16,636 bases of DNA from Proteobacteria bacterium UBA6156 (GTDB taxonomy: Bacteria; Pseudomonadota; Alphaproteobacteria; UBA2136; UBA6156): the NCBI GenBank assembly GCA_002422365.1, contig DIUO01000030.1:1-16636 (forward strand). The letters run 5' to 3'. Position 1 is the stretch's first letter. Each line of letters starts with the position of its first letter. Made by a program: the position numbers and the translations under genes. Positions 7,384 to 13,793 of the stretch are shown here, one piece after another. A model generated the notes under the pieces. It was not told the DNA's origin, did not search any database, and saw only the letters and a list, made by a program, of their open reading frames with translations.

Positions 7384-8876
7384 GTTCCTTTTTGATAATG
7401 GCAACGCTGGGTGGGTATCGCCGCCGGAAATTGAAACCGTCTGCACGAGGTATGCACCCAAATGGTAAAAATATACACGCCCGGGTTAATTTCCGCCACG
7501 GTGGTCATGGTGCCGCTGGTCAGGTTGCTCACCAGGTCGGGTATGGTCTCTGGCTTCAACCCGCCATACCATTCCGGCCCGGCGTCCCCCGGCTCAAAGC
7601 AGGGCGAGCCCGTCTTGCCGCCGTTCTTCATCCCCATGCTGGCGCCAAAGGGCCCGGCATAATCCTGGTAGGGGTAATCCATCATCATCTGGAATCCTGT
7701 CTTGGTACCCTCTTTTTTCCCGGCCGGAGACGCCTTACCCGCCTTCTGCGCCATCTCATGCGCACGCCACGCCACAAGGGCCGCCGCCACTTTCGGGTTG
7801 CTGTGGGTCACCCAGCCATGTCGTGTCACCGGCCCCCAGCAGTTTGTCATATCGTTGCTGCCCGGCTTGCATTGGCTTAAGTTTTGCGGGCTGGCCTGGC
7901 CGCTGGTTTCCAGCGCCCAGTTGGGGTCTTTATCCGAGATATAGGCCTCCCACGACCCCTCCGGTCCATTGGCCGCACCCCGGCTGAACTTCAACCACTT
8001 CACCCCATACCCCCAAAATTTGTCAGGAGGCAGTCCACCCCAAGGCAGGTCGGCCCCTTTGGCCAGGGTGCACTGCCGCGCGCGCTCGCCGTGCATGCCA
8101 CCCATCGCCTGGTGGCGCAGCTTGCCCTCATAGCCATTAATCGTCCACACACGGGCTTCATAAAACCACTTCTGGTTGCCGGGTTTGGCAAAGCCGGGGC
8201 AGGTTTGCGGCATCTTGGCGGCATCACCACCGCCGCTGGTAAAGTTGGCCATGCGCGAGGGCACCGCCCCCGGTGCCAGCATGCTGTAGCCGGTGCGGCA
8301 ACTCACTTCAATAATCTCCGATGGTTCCCAGTAAGATATATCATGCTCCGTGCCGCTAAAACCGGGGCAACAGCACGCCCCTCTACAACATGTCATACAG
8401 CAAACAGGCTTCGAGTTCCACTTGTACTCCATACACTGCGGGCCCTTATCCATCAGGTTCACCGTCTTGGCGGGCGTCATCATTACCCCCGTGAGAGACG
8501 GGTTACTGGTAGCAGTTGGGGCAGACAACTGTGGCGCATTTCCGCTCGGCACCGCAGATGGGGGCGCTGTTGCAGGTTGCGCTGTTACAGGGGTAGTAGC
8601 TGGGGCCGTATTTTGGGCTTCAGCTTCAGCAATGGCTGACACAACTTGCTCGGCAAACTCTTGAAATTCCTCCGGAGTACTAAACGTACTTAATGGAATC
8701 GGGTGAGATAGATAACCTCGATCCCTTGAAAAACTGATAATCTGATTATTTTCGATAATAAAACCATTCGCTTGAGCAATTTCAGCGAATGTAAGAGCAT
8801 AAGCTTTCAAGGTTAAACCGCTAACTGCGCATACAACCGTAATACAAACCAATAAAGAGAAGCAGCGTGATTTCAT
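7380..8876 (-). CDS. Secreted Cys-rich protein, possibly TraU-related
   Basis: A 498-residue exported protein. From the ATG at 8876 the signal peptide runs to about residue 27, likely cut after KAYA; ATGs at 8885 and 8888 are alternatives. Residues 28-90 form a small domain, followed by a Pro/Ala/Thr-rich linker (about 91-135). A dense Cys cluster (Cys148, 159, 160, 163, 164, 168-170) precedes ISYWEPSEIIEVSCRTG (about 180-196). Later come FYEARVW, YISDKDPNWALE, CWGPVTRHGWVTHSNPKVAA and a final GVYIFTIW. The order of YWEP-[IL]-x-EV, a late S-x-x-DP-x-W and CWG recalls conjugative-transfer TraU-type proteins. This is from memory and not certain, and no other conjugation gene lies nearby. The 5' end is much more AT-rich than its neighbours, which suggests transfer. 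Confidence 0.5.
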   Translation of the reverse strand: MKSRCFSLLVCITVVCAVSGLTLKAYALTFAEIAQANGFIIENNQIISFSRDRGYLSHPIPLSTFSTPEEFQEFAEQVVSAIAEAEAQNTAPATTPVTAQPATAPPSAVPSGNAPQLSAPTATSNPSLTGVMMTPAKTVNLMDKGPQCMEYKWNSKPVCCMTCCRGACCCPGFSGTEHDISYWEPSEIIEVSCRTGYSMLAPGAVPSRMANFTSGGGDAAKMPQTCPGFAKPGNQKWFYEARVWTINGYEGKLRHQAMGGMHGERARQCTLAKGADLPWGGLPPDKFWGYGVKWLKFSRGAANGPEGSWEAYISDKDPNWALETSGQASPQNLSQCKPGSNDMTNCWGPVTRHGWVTHSNPKVAAALVAWRAHEMAQKAGKASPAGKKEGTKTGFQMMMDYPYQDYAGPFGASMGMKNGGKTGSPCFEPGDAGPEWYGGLKPETIPDLVSNLTSGTMTTVAEINPGVYIFTIWVHTSCRRFQFPAAIPTQRCHYQKGT

Positions 8877-8970
8877 ACCCACCATCATGCCCTTATAGCA
8901 GCCAAACACAAGCCCTTACCAGTTTTGGCCTAACACCCTGCGGCGCAAAACCAACACACGCAGCCCACAC

Positions 8971-8999
8971 TGGCCAAACCCCTCAAAACATTCTATACC
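8971..8999 (+). promoter_or_regulatory. Candidate leaderless promoter of tsaD
   Basis: TGGCCA (8971-8976), 17 nt, then TATACC (8994-8999), with the tsaD ATG 7 nt downstream. No Shine-Dalgarno sequence precedes the ATG. The geometry matches the hemJ candidate. Each box matches 4 of 6 consensus bases. Confidence 0.3.
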
Positions 9000-9006
9000 C
9001 TGCGTC

Positions 9007-10053
9007 ATGTCCACACCGAACATCGTCTTCGCGATCGAAACCTCCTGCGACGAAACCGCCACCGCCGTGGTCAACGTCGCCGAGCGCCGCATCCTCGCCC
9101 AAAGCATCTATTCCCAAATCCCCGAGCACGCACCCTACGGCGGCGTCGTGCCGGAGCTCGCCTCCCGCGCGCACCTCGAGCGCCTGCCCCACCTCTGCAC
9201 GCGTACGCTGGAGCAAGCCAACCTGAGCTGGAGCGACATCGACGCCATCGCCGCCACCGTCGGCCCCGGCCTCACCACCGCATTGGTAGTCGGCGCCACC
9301 TTTGCCAAAACCCTCGCAGTGGGCCTGGGCAAACCCTTCCTCGCCACCAACCATATCGAGGGCCACGCCCTCTCGCCCCTGCTGGCGGAAGGCACCGACG
9401 CCTTCGCCCAATCCTTCTTAACAGAGGGCCAGCCCTACCTGCTGCTGCTGGTCACCGGCGGCCACACCCAGCTTATTCTGGTCGAGTCCGTCGGCCGCTA
9501 CACCCAGCTCGGCACAACGGCCGACGACGCCGTCGGCGAATGCTTCGACAAAATCGGCAAACTGCTCAACCTGCCCCACCCGGCAGGCCCGCAAATCGAA
9601 AAACTCGCCCGCGTCGGCTACCCCCAGGCCATCACTCTGCCGCACCCCAAAACCGAAAACCCCCTCAATTTCTCCTTCTCCGGCCTCAAAACCGCAGTCC
9701 GCGAGTATCTCACCAAAAACCCCACCACCAACCCGGCCGACCTCGCCGCTTCCTTCCAATCCACCGTCGCCATCATCCTCGCCCGTAAAACCGCTGCCGC
9801 CATTAAGGCCAGCGGCGTGCAGCATGTGGTGGTGGCAGGCGGGGTAGCCGCCAACGCCACCATCCGCCAGGCGCTCATCGATGTCTGCCAAAACCACGCC
9901 GTCACCTTTACCGCCCCACCGCTCATCCTCTGCACCGACAACGCCGCCATGATAGCCTACGCCGCAGGCCTGCGCGCTCACGCCCATCTCACCACCGGCT
10001 CCCTCAGCACTCGCGTCCTCCCCCGCTGGCCGCTCGAGGCCATGGCCAGCTAA
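9007..10053 (+). CDS. tsaD: tRNA N6-threonylcarbamoyltransferase TsaD
   Basis: Transfers threonylcarbamoyl from threonylcarbamoyl-AMP to A37 of ANN-decoding tRNAs, working with TsaB and TsaE. The 348-residue ASKHA-fold protein has FAIETSCDETATAVV (8-22), GVVPELASRAHLE, and the metal-binding HIEGH (His116, His120). LLLVTGGHTQLI (about 146-157), FSFSGLKTAVR, VAGGVAAN and the late CTDNAAMIAYAAG complete the set. Length is typical. The ATG at 9007 gives the expected N-terminus. It is divergent from the TraU-like gene across about 130 bp. In many alphaproteobacteria tsaD is next to gpsA; here they are about 5.5 kb apart. Confidence 0.96.
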   Translation: MSTPNIVFAIETSCDETATAVVNVAERRILAQSIYSQIPEHAPYGGVVPELASRAHLERLPHLCTRTLEQANLSWSDIDAIAATVGPGLTTALVVGATFAKTLAVGLGKPFLATNHIEGHALSPLLAEGTDAFAQSFLTEGQPYLLLLVTGGHTQLILVESVGRYTQLGTTADDAVGECFDKIGKLLNLPHPAGPQIEKLARVGYPQAITLPHPKTENPLNFSFSGLKTAVREYLTKNPTTNPADLAASFQSTVAIILARKTAAAIKASGVQHVVVAGGVAANATIRQALIDVCQNHAVTFTAPPLILCTDNAAMIAYAAGLRAHAHLTTGSLSTRVLPRWPLEAMAS

Positions 10054-10077
10054 TCCTCACCCGCAAGCGTTCCTCTG

Positions 10078-10126
10078 TGCATGTCGCCGCACACAGCGCA
10101 GCGCGTCCAGAGTGAAACGACATGCA
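10078..10126. repeat. Inverted repeat downstream of tsaD
   Basis: TGCATGTCG (10078-10086) and CGACATGCA (10118-10126) are perfect 9-bp arms around a 31-nt loop, followed on the plus strand by an A-run rather than a T-run. It is therefore not a standard terminator for tsaD. It could be an mRNA 3'-end stem. Confidence 0.4.
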
Positions 10127-10189
10127 AAAAACGATGTCATAACAATCCCCAACTTTACCTCCAGCTTAAAAAGCAGGCAGTTTAAGTTA

Positions 10190-10210
10190 CCTTAGTTTCA
10201 TAAACTTAGG
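10190..10210. promoter_or_regulatory. Imperfect palindrome upstream of mltA
   Basis: A 21-bp near-palindrome, arms CCTTAGTTT and AAACTTAGG around CAT, with 8 of 9 positions paired. It sits in an AT-rich patch about 110 nt upstream of the mltA start. It may be an operator, or a weak hairpin that ends tsaD transcription (TTTTT follows shortly at about 10214). No bound protein can be named. Confidence 0.3.
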
Positions 10211-10320
10211 CCATTTTTACACCAAATACCACACCGCGTGGCATGCGCAACACTTCCCATTCCGGCCAAGGTGCCTTATATACCCGCCATCCAGACAAAT
10301 CGTCAGAAATCCCTTATCCC

Positions 10321-11454
10321 ATGCATCTCTCCCCCAAGCTCCGGCTCAGCCTTGTCGTCGTCATTGTGTTTTGCACCCTGTTCGGCCCCTCCAATGCCCA
10401 AGACCAGCATAAAACGTGGGACTACCCCCCCTTCGGCGCCGACGACATCGCGCTCTATAAAGCCTTCCAGGCCAGCTGTTCCAAGCTCATGCGCCGCCCC
10501 GCCGACAAACCCTTGCACAGCAACCCCATCTTCGGCACCGGCGGCCAATGGCACAGCATCTGCAAGCAGGGCCTCGCCCAAAAGCCCAACCTGCTGGAAG
10601 ACTACCTCGAGTCCCGCCTCACCCGGGTCAAGCTGGGCGCAGGCGAAGGTAAATTCACCGGCTACTACAAACCGGTACTAGAAGGCTCACGCAAGCGCCA
10701 CGGCGCCTACCAAACGCCGCTCATCGCCCGGCCCGACGACCTCGTCATCTGCAACGGCAAAACCGGCCAGCGCAAGCCCGATGGCTCCTGCCGCAACCCC
10801 TACCCCACCCGCGCCGAAATCAAGGCCAACATCCACACCTATAAAGTGCTGGCCTGGCTGAAGGACCCCGTCGACGCCTACTTCCTCCACATCCAGGGCA
10901 GCGGCACCATAGAGATGGACGACGGCTCCGTCATGCACGCAGGCTTTGCCGCCAAAAACGGCCACCCCTACGTCGCCATCGGCCGTACTCTCAAAGACAT
11001 GGGCGAACTCACCGGCACCATCAACGCCCCCAAAATCAAGCAGTGGCTGAAGGACAACCCTAACGGCGCCGACGAAGTCCTCAACAGCAACCCCAGCTTT
11101 ATTTTCTTTGCCGAAACCAAGGAAGAAGCCCCCGGTGCCTACGGGGTCGTGCTCACCGCCGGGCGCAGCGTGGCGGTCGACCGCGACCACATGCCGCTGG
11201 GTATTCCGGTGTTCATCCGCTCCAAAAACACCTTCGACGCCCTGCCGTGGGAGCGCGTCATGTTCGCGCAAGATGTCGGCTCGGCCATCAAGGGCCCCAA
11301 CCGTGGCGATATCTACTTCGGCCACGGCCCCCTAGCGGGCGACCGCGCCGGCGACCAAAACGCCCCCGGCCAACTCTGGGCCCTGGTGCCGAAAGAAAAC
11401 GTCGGCGCAACCACCCAAACCAAACCCACCGCCGAAGTCGCCACCGCCAAATAA
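10321..11454 (+). CDS. mltA: Membrane-bound lytic murein transglycosylase A
   Basis: Cleaves peptidoglycan glycan strands, leaving 1,6-anhydromuropeptides. The 377-residue protein has an N-terminal export signal (hydrophobic LSLVVVIVFCTLFG, likely cut near residue 26, SNA-QD). I do not see a convincing lipobox, although Cys18 lies inside the hydrophobic stretch. Core motifs are GKFTGYYKPVLEGS (110-123), DAYFLHIQGSGTI (185-197), GHPYVAIGRTL (214-224), and the 3D-like C-terminal block AQDVGSAIKGPNRGDIYFGHG (Asp318 and Asp330; Asp318 is the expected catalytic acid). An ATG at 10243 in the same frame would bury the signal sequence, so the one at 10321 is preferred. It is followed by a strong terminator. 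Confidence 0.93.
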   Translation: MHLSPKLRLSLVVVIVFCTLFGPSNAQDQHKTWDYPPFGADDIALYKAFQASCSKLMRRPADKPLHSNPIFGTGGQWHSICKQGLAQKPNLLEDYLESRLTRVKLGAGEGKFTGYYKPVLEGSRKRHGAYQTPLIARPDDLVICNGKTGQRKPDGSCRNPYPTRAEIKANIHTYKVLAWLKDPVDAYFLHIQGSGTIEMDDGSVMHAGFAAKNGHPYVAIGRTLKDMGELTGTINAPKIKQWLKDNPNGADEVLNSNPSFIFFAETKEEAPGAYGVVLTAGRSVAVDRDHMPLGIPVFIRSKNTFDALPWERVMFAQDVGSAIKGPNRGDIYFGHGPLAGDRAGDQNAPGQLWALVPKENVGATTQTKPTAEVATAK

Positions 11455-11475
11455 TCTTGCATTACCAGCAACTTC

Positions 11476-11503
11476 AATGCTATCCCTTTGGGGTAGCATT
11501 TTT
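11476..11503 (+). terminator. Rho-independent terminator after mltA
   Basis: An 11-bp stem (arms 11476-11486 and 11490-11500, one G-T wobble), loop TTT, with a run of five T at 11499-11503. It lies 21 nt after the mltA stop. Confidence 0.85.
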
Positions 11504-11548
11504 GTAGTGCGTTTAGTTTATCCAGTCCTATCCCGAAGAGAGGAACCA

Positions 11549-12280
11549 ATGGAAAATCTGATACCGCGCGTCAAAACCGCGCTCGCCACCCTCGCCCGGC
11601 AGCTGAAAGTCCTGCCGAAGTCCGACTACCGCCGCAAGCGCAAGCAGCGCCTTCACCAGCGGCTCACGCTGCTTCTGGGGCGCCTCGGAACCCCCAATGA
11701 GCAGGTTCAGACCGAAGCCCACCAGCAGGCCCTGAAACTGCTGCTGCGTGTCGAAGCCGCGCCGCGAGCCGCCAAGCCCGCCGCGCCGGTCATGCAACTG
11801 CACACCGACGGCCTCACCTCGGCCCAACAGGCCCAGGTCACCCTCGGTGCCCAGATGCATCAGGTGTTCGCCACCACCCTGCGCAAGCGCACCGTCGCTA
11901 CCGCCCAAGGCAAGGCCTACGCCGCGTTCAAGGCCGCCCTCGCCTGCGCCGTCAGCCAGGTCTATCTGGCACAGCTGCGCAAGTGGCAGGCCCACCCCGT
12001 CGGCCAGCCGCCGGAACGGCCTACCCACTGGCACGGCCTGGCGCTGAAGGACTGGCACATCTGGGCCAACCAGCTCAGCAGCCAGTTCGCGGCGCACTAC
12101 ATAGCGTTTGCCCAGGCCCACCCGCTGCTGGAACGTCCCAGCGCCGACTCGCGCCTCCGCCTCGTCACCCAAGCGACAGTCGACGGCATCCGCGCCTGCA
12201 ACGCGCTCAACAAATTGGCGACTTTCTTCGTCGCCGCCAACCCCGACGGCACCACCGGCCTCTACCGGTTTGCCGCCTAG
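11549..12280 (+). CDS. Hypothetical basic, helix-rich protein
   Basis: A 243-residue protein I do not recognise. The N-terminus (about residues 1-45) is very basic (SDYRRKRKQRLHQRL) and may bind nucleic acid. A Gln/Ala-rich helical segment follows, then an Ala/Pro linker (about 66-80). The C-terminal region (about 85-243) has regularly spaced Trp and Leu (QLRKWQAHP, LKDWHIWANQLSSQF) and looks all-helical. It has no signal peptide or membrane segment. The start is well supported by GAGAGG about 6 nt before the ATG, unlike most of its neighbours. GC and codon choice match the core genes, so it is probably a resident gene. It stands alone between two terminators. Confidence 0.7.
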   Translation: MENLIPRVKTALATLARQLKVLPKSDYRRKRKQRLHQRLTLLLGRLGTPNEQVQTEAHQQALKLLLRVEAAPRAAKPAAPVMQLHTDGLTSAQQAQVTLGAQMHQVFATTLRKRTVATAQGKAYAAFKAALACAVSQVYLAQLRKWQAHPVGQPPERPTHWHGLALKDWHIWANQLSSQFAAHYIAFAQAHPLLERPSADSRLRLVTQATVDGIRACNALNKLATFFVAANPDGTTGLYRFAA

Positions 12281-12292
12281 GTCTCACGCACA

Positions 12293-12322
12293 GCCCGCCG
12301 CCCCCTCTCCGGGGCGGCGGGC
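12293..12322 (+). terminator. GC-rich terminator-like hairpin
   Basis: A perfect 12-bp stem (12293-12304 with 12311-12322) around loop CTCTCC, 12 nt after the stop of the hypothetical gene. The T-tract after it is poor (TGTATTGTT), so termination may be partial. Confidence 0.6.
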
Positions 12323-12351
12323 AACTGTATTGTTACACTTTGCTCTTAGTG

Positions 12352-12372
12352 CATTCCTAATTCCCGATTCCT
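12352..12372. repeat. Short degenerate repeat before the HIT gene
   Basis: Imperfect direct repeat ATTCCTAATTCCCGATTCC, two to three 7-8 nt units. It is similar in layout to the intergenic units at 991-1018 and 6515-6553. Confidence 0.35.
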
Positions 12373-12388
12373 GCGCTATCCTACCCCC

Positions 12389-12748
12389 ATGCGCCATACC
12401 CTCGACACCAACCCCACCATCTTCGGCAAAATCCTCCGTAAGGAAATCCCGGCCAAAATTGTCTACGAAGACGACCTCATCCTCGCCTTCCACGACATCG
12501 CCCCCAAAGCCCCCATCCACGTCGTCATCATCCCCAAACAACACCTCGAAGGCATGCAAGACGCCCAAACCGGCGACGAAGCCCTCCTCGGCCACCTCAT
12601 GGTCGCCGCCAACACAATCGCGGCCCAACTGGGCCTCCAAGACAAAGGCTACCGCCTCATCACCAACGCCGGCAAAGGTGCCGGGCAAGAGGTCCCGCAC
12701 CTCCACCTCCACCTCCTCGGCGGCACCTACCCCCTCCCCGGCTTCTAA
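12389..12748 (+). CDS. HIT family protein (HINT-type)
   Basis: A 119-residue histidine-triad protein of the HINT branch, which hydrolyses AMP-lysine and other purine nucleoside phosphoramidates. It has TIFGKILRKEIPAKIVYEDD near the N-terminus, APKAPIHVVIIPKQH in the middle, and the catalytic triad HLHLH at 104-108. Length is normal. There is no Shine-Dalgarno sequence. A -10-like TATCCT (12377-12382) lies 6 nt before the ATG, so the message may be leaderless. It is followed by a hairpin at 12777-12799. Confidence 0.93.
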   Translation: MRHTLDTNPTIFGKILRKEIPAKIVYEDDLILAFHDIAPKAPIHVVIIPKQHLEGMQDAQTGDEALLGHLMVAANTIAAQLGLQDKGYRLITNAGKGAGQEVPHLHLHLLGGTYPLPGF

Positions 12749-12776
12749 AGCTGTTAAAACTCAGCCCCAAACGCAA

Positions 12777-12799
12777 ACGGCGCCCCCACAGGGCGCCGT
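12777..12799. terminator. Hairpin between convergent genes
   Basis: Perfect 9-bp stem ACGGCGCCC / GGGCGCCGT with loop CCACA, between the 3' ends of the HIT gene and the acidic hypothetical gene. The T-tract is weak on both strands, so this is a probable but imperfect bidirectional terminator. Confidence 0.55.
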
Positions 12800-12822
12800 C
12801 TCGTCGTTGATGTCTTGTGACT

Positions 12823-13515
12823 CTAATGAAACGTCCCGGCTGTCATCCAGCTCTTCAGATCCGTATCATAGTATCCGCACTTCAGAGTCGTCACCACGTA
12901 CTGCTGAAAGGCGTCTTCCATCATAGGCCCCTCTTCAGTAAGGTACAGAACACTCCCATCCATGAAGATCCAGCACTCCGCAACCAATCTATTGTCGTCA
13001 TCATGGTTCACGTATTGCCGGTTGCTGAACAGAACGCCTTTCCAGGGCGTGTCGTCAGTCAGCAGGTACGAGGCCGTCTCGCGAATGATATCCATCCCCG
13101 TCGCGTCGTCGTCTTCCCACGTATCCGAACTCTCGTAGTAAAAGTCGTTGGCAACGGGCTCCACCAATGACGCCACCGTCAAAAACCCCTCCGCACCTTC
13201 AGGATAATTCTCACCATCCTCATCGACGGCAAGATTACAGGGCACGAAACGGACTTTGCGCGGGGCAAAAATCCCATCCAGCAGCATCAGTTTGGTAACC
13301 GGTGTCTTGCGTTTGCCAGCATAAACCTGAACCAAGATGGCATTCCACTGGTTCAGCATCAGCCAGATACCATTATGCACGGCAACAGCCGCCGCAAACG
13401 TTGCTAGTTCCTCCTCATCCATGCGGTAGGTCGAAGGCATATCCAAATCAAGCGCTTCAAATGTAAGCGAAGCGCGATAATTTCCGTCCAACGGAATTAA
13501 AGTATAGCGTCCCAC
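12823..13515 (-). CDS. Hypothetical acidic protein
   Basis: A 230-residue protein I do not recognise. It is strongly acidic, with clusters such as SSDTWEDDDATGMD and VNHDDDNR, and many aromatic residues; there is no signal peptide or membrane helix. I chose the GTG at 13515 because AGGAGG (13526-13521) lies exactly 5 nt before it, the best ribosome binding site in this part of the window. The open frame extends upstream through a G-rich tract that is unlikely to be coding. GC is lower than in neighbours (29 of 60 bases at 12961-13020) and codon use is less C-biased, which suggests more recent acquisition. Length and acidity would suit an immunity-type protein or an inhibitor, but nothing proves this. 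Confidence 0.7.
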   Translation of the reverse strand: MGRYTLIPLDGNYRASLTFEALDLDMPSTYRMDEEELATFAAAVAVHNGIWLMLNQWNAILVQVYAGKRKTPVTKLMLLDGIFAPRKVRFVPCNLAVDEDGENYPEGAEGFLTVASLVEPVANDFYYESSDTWEDDDATGMDIIRETASYLLTDDTPWKGVLFSNRQYVNHDDDNRLVAECWIFMDGSVLYLTEEGPMMEDAFQQYVVTTLKCGYYDTDLKSWMTAGTFH

Positions 13516-13553
13516 ATCAACCTCCTGGGCTAGGGGCCTAAACGATTCGATTA

Positions 13554-13580
13554 CCCCAACCCTACCCCAACCAAAACCCC
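13554..13580 (-). other. G-quadruplex-like motif in a 5' leader
   Basis: On the minus strand four G-tracts occur in order: GGGG, 8 nt, GGGG, TA, GGG, TT, GGGG. They lie 39-65 nt upstream of the GTG start of the acidic hypothetical gene, so they would be in its promoter or leader RNA. The motif is seen directly; folding is inferred. Confidence 0.4.
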
Positions 13581-13682
13581 ACCACAACCGCATACACTCT
13601 TATTCAGCAACAATTTGCCTAAAAACAGGCCGCCGCACCTCAGCCCAAAATCATATCCGGCGCGTAGCGCCGTTGCCCCTGC

Positions 13683-13793
13683 GTACGCGGCTACAAACGG
13701 TCATCCGGGTGATTTTTGGCGGGGCGCAATGTACAAGGCCAAAGGGTACATAAGCCCCGCCAAAAATTATCCGGGGGCCGTTTTAGCCCGTAC
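13683..13793. repeat. Long hairpin element, copy 1
   Basis: A 111-nt near-complete hairpin. The main stem pairs 13705-13725 with 13754-13774 (21 positions, with G-T wobbles). Outer paired blocks are 13697-13700 with 13778-13781, and 13683-13692 with 13785-13793 (one bulge). At the tip, ATGTAC (13729-13734) pairs with GTACAT (13746-13751), separated from the main stem by an asymmetric internal loop (GCA opposite AA). The right end touches the stop codon of the glycosyltransferase gene (13794-13796). It shares the tip with copy 2 at 15953-16076, in the same orientation. Not a normal terminator: there is no T-run. A short hairpin, CGGCGC-GTA-GCGCCG, lies just left at 13658-13672. Confidence 0.65.

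Noticed and set aside
13516..13593. Upstream ATG for the acidic hypothetical gene
   Set aside because: It would translate the G-tracts and ignore the perfect AGGAGG placed 5 nt before the GTG at 13515.
13658..13793. Long hairpin copy 1 as an ordinary intrinsic terminator of the glycosyltransferase gene
   Set aside because: The stem is far too long, no U-tract follows, and the tip is shared with a second copy next to rho.
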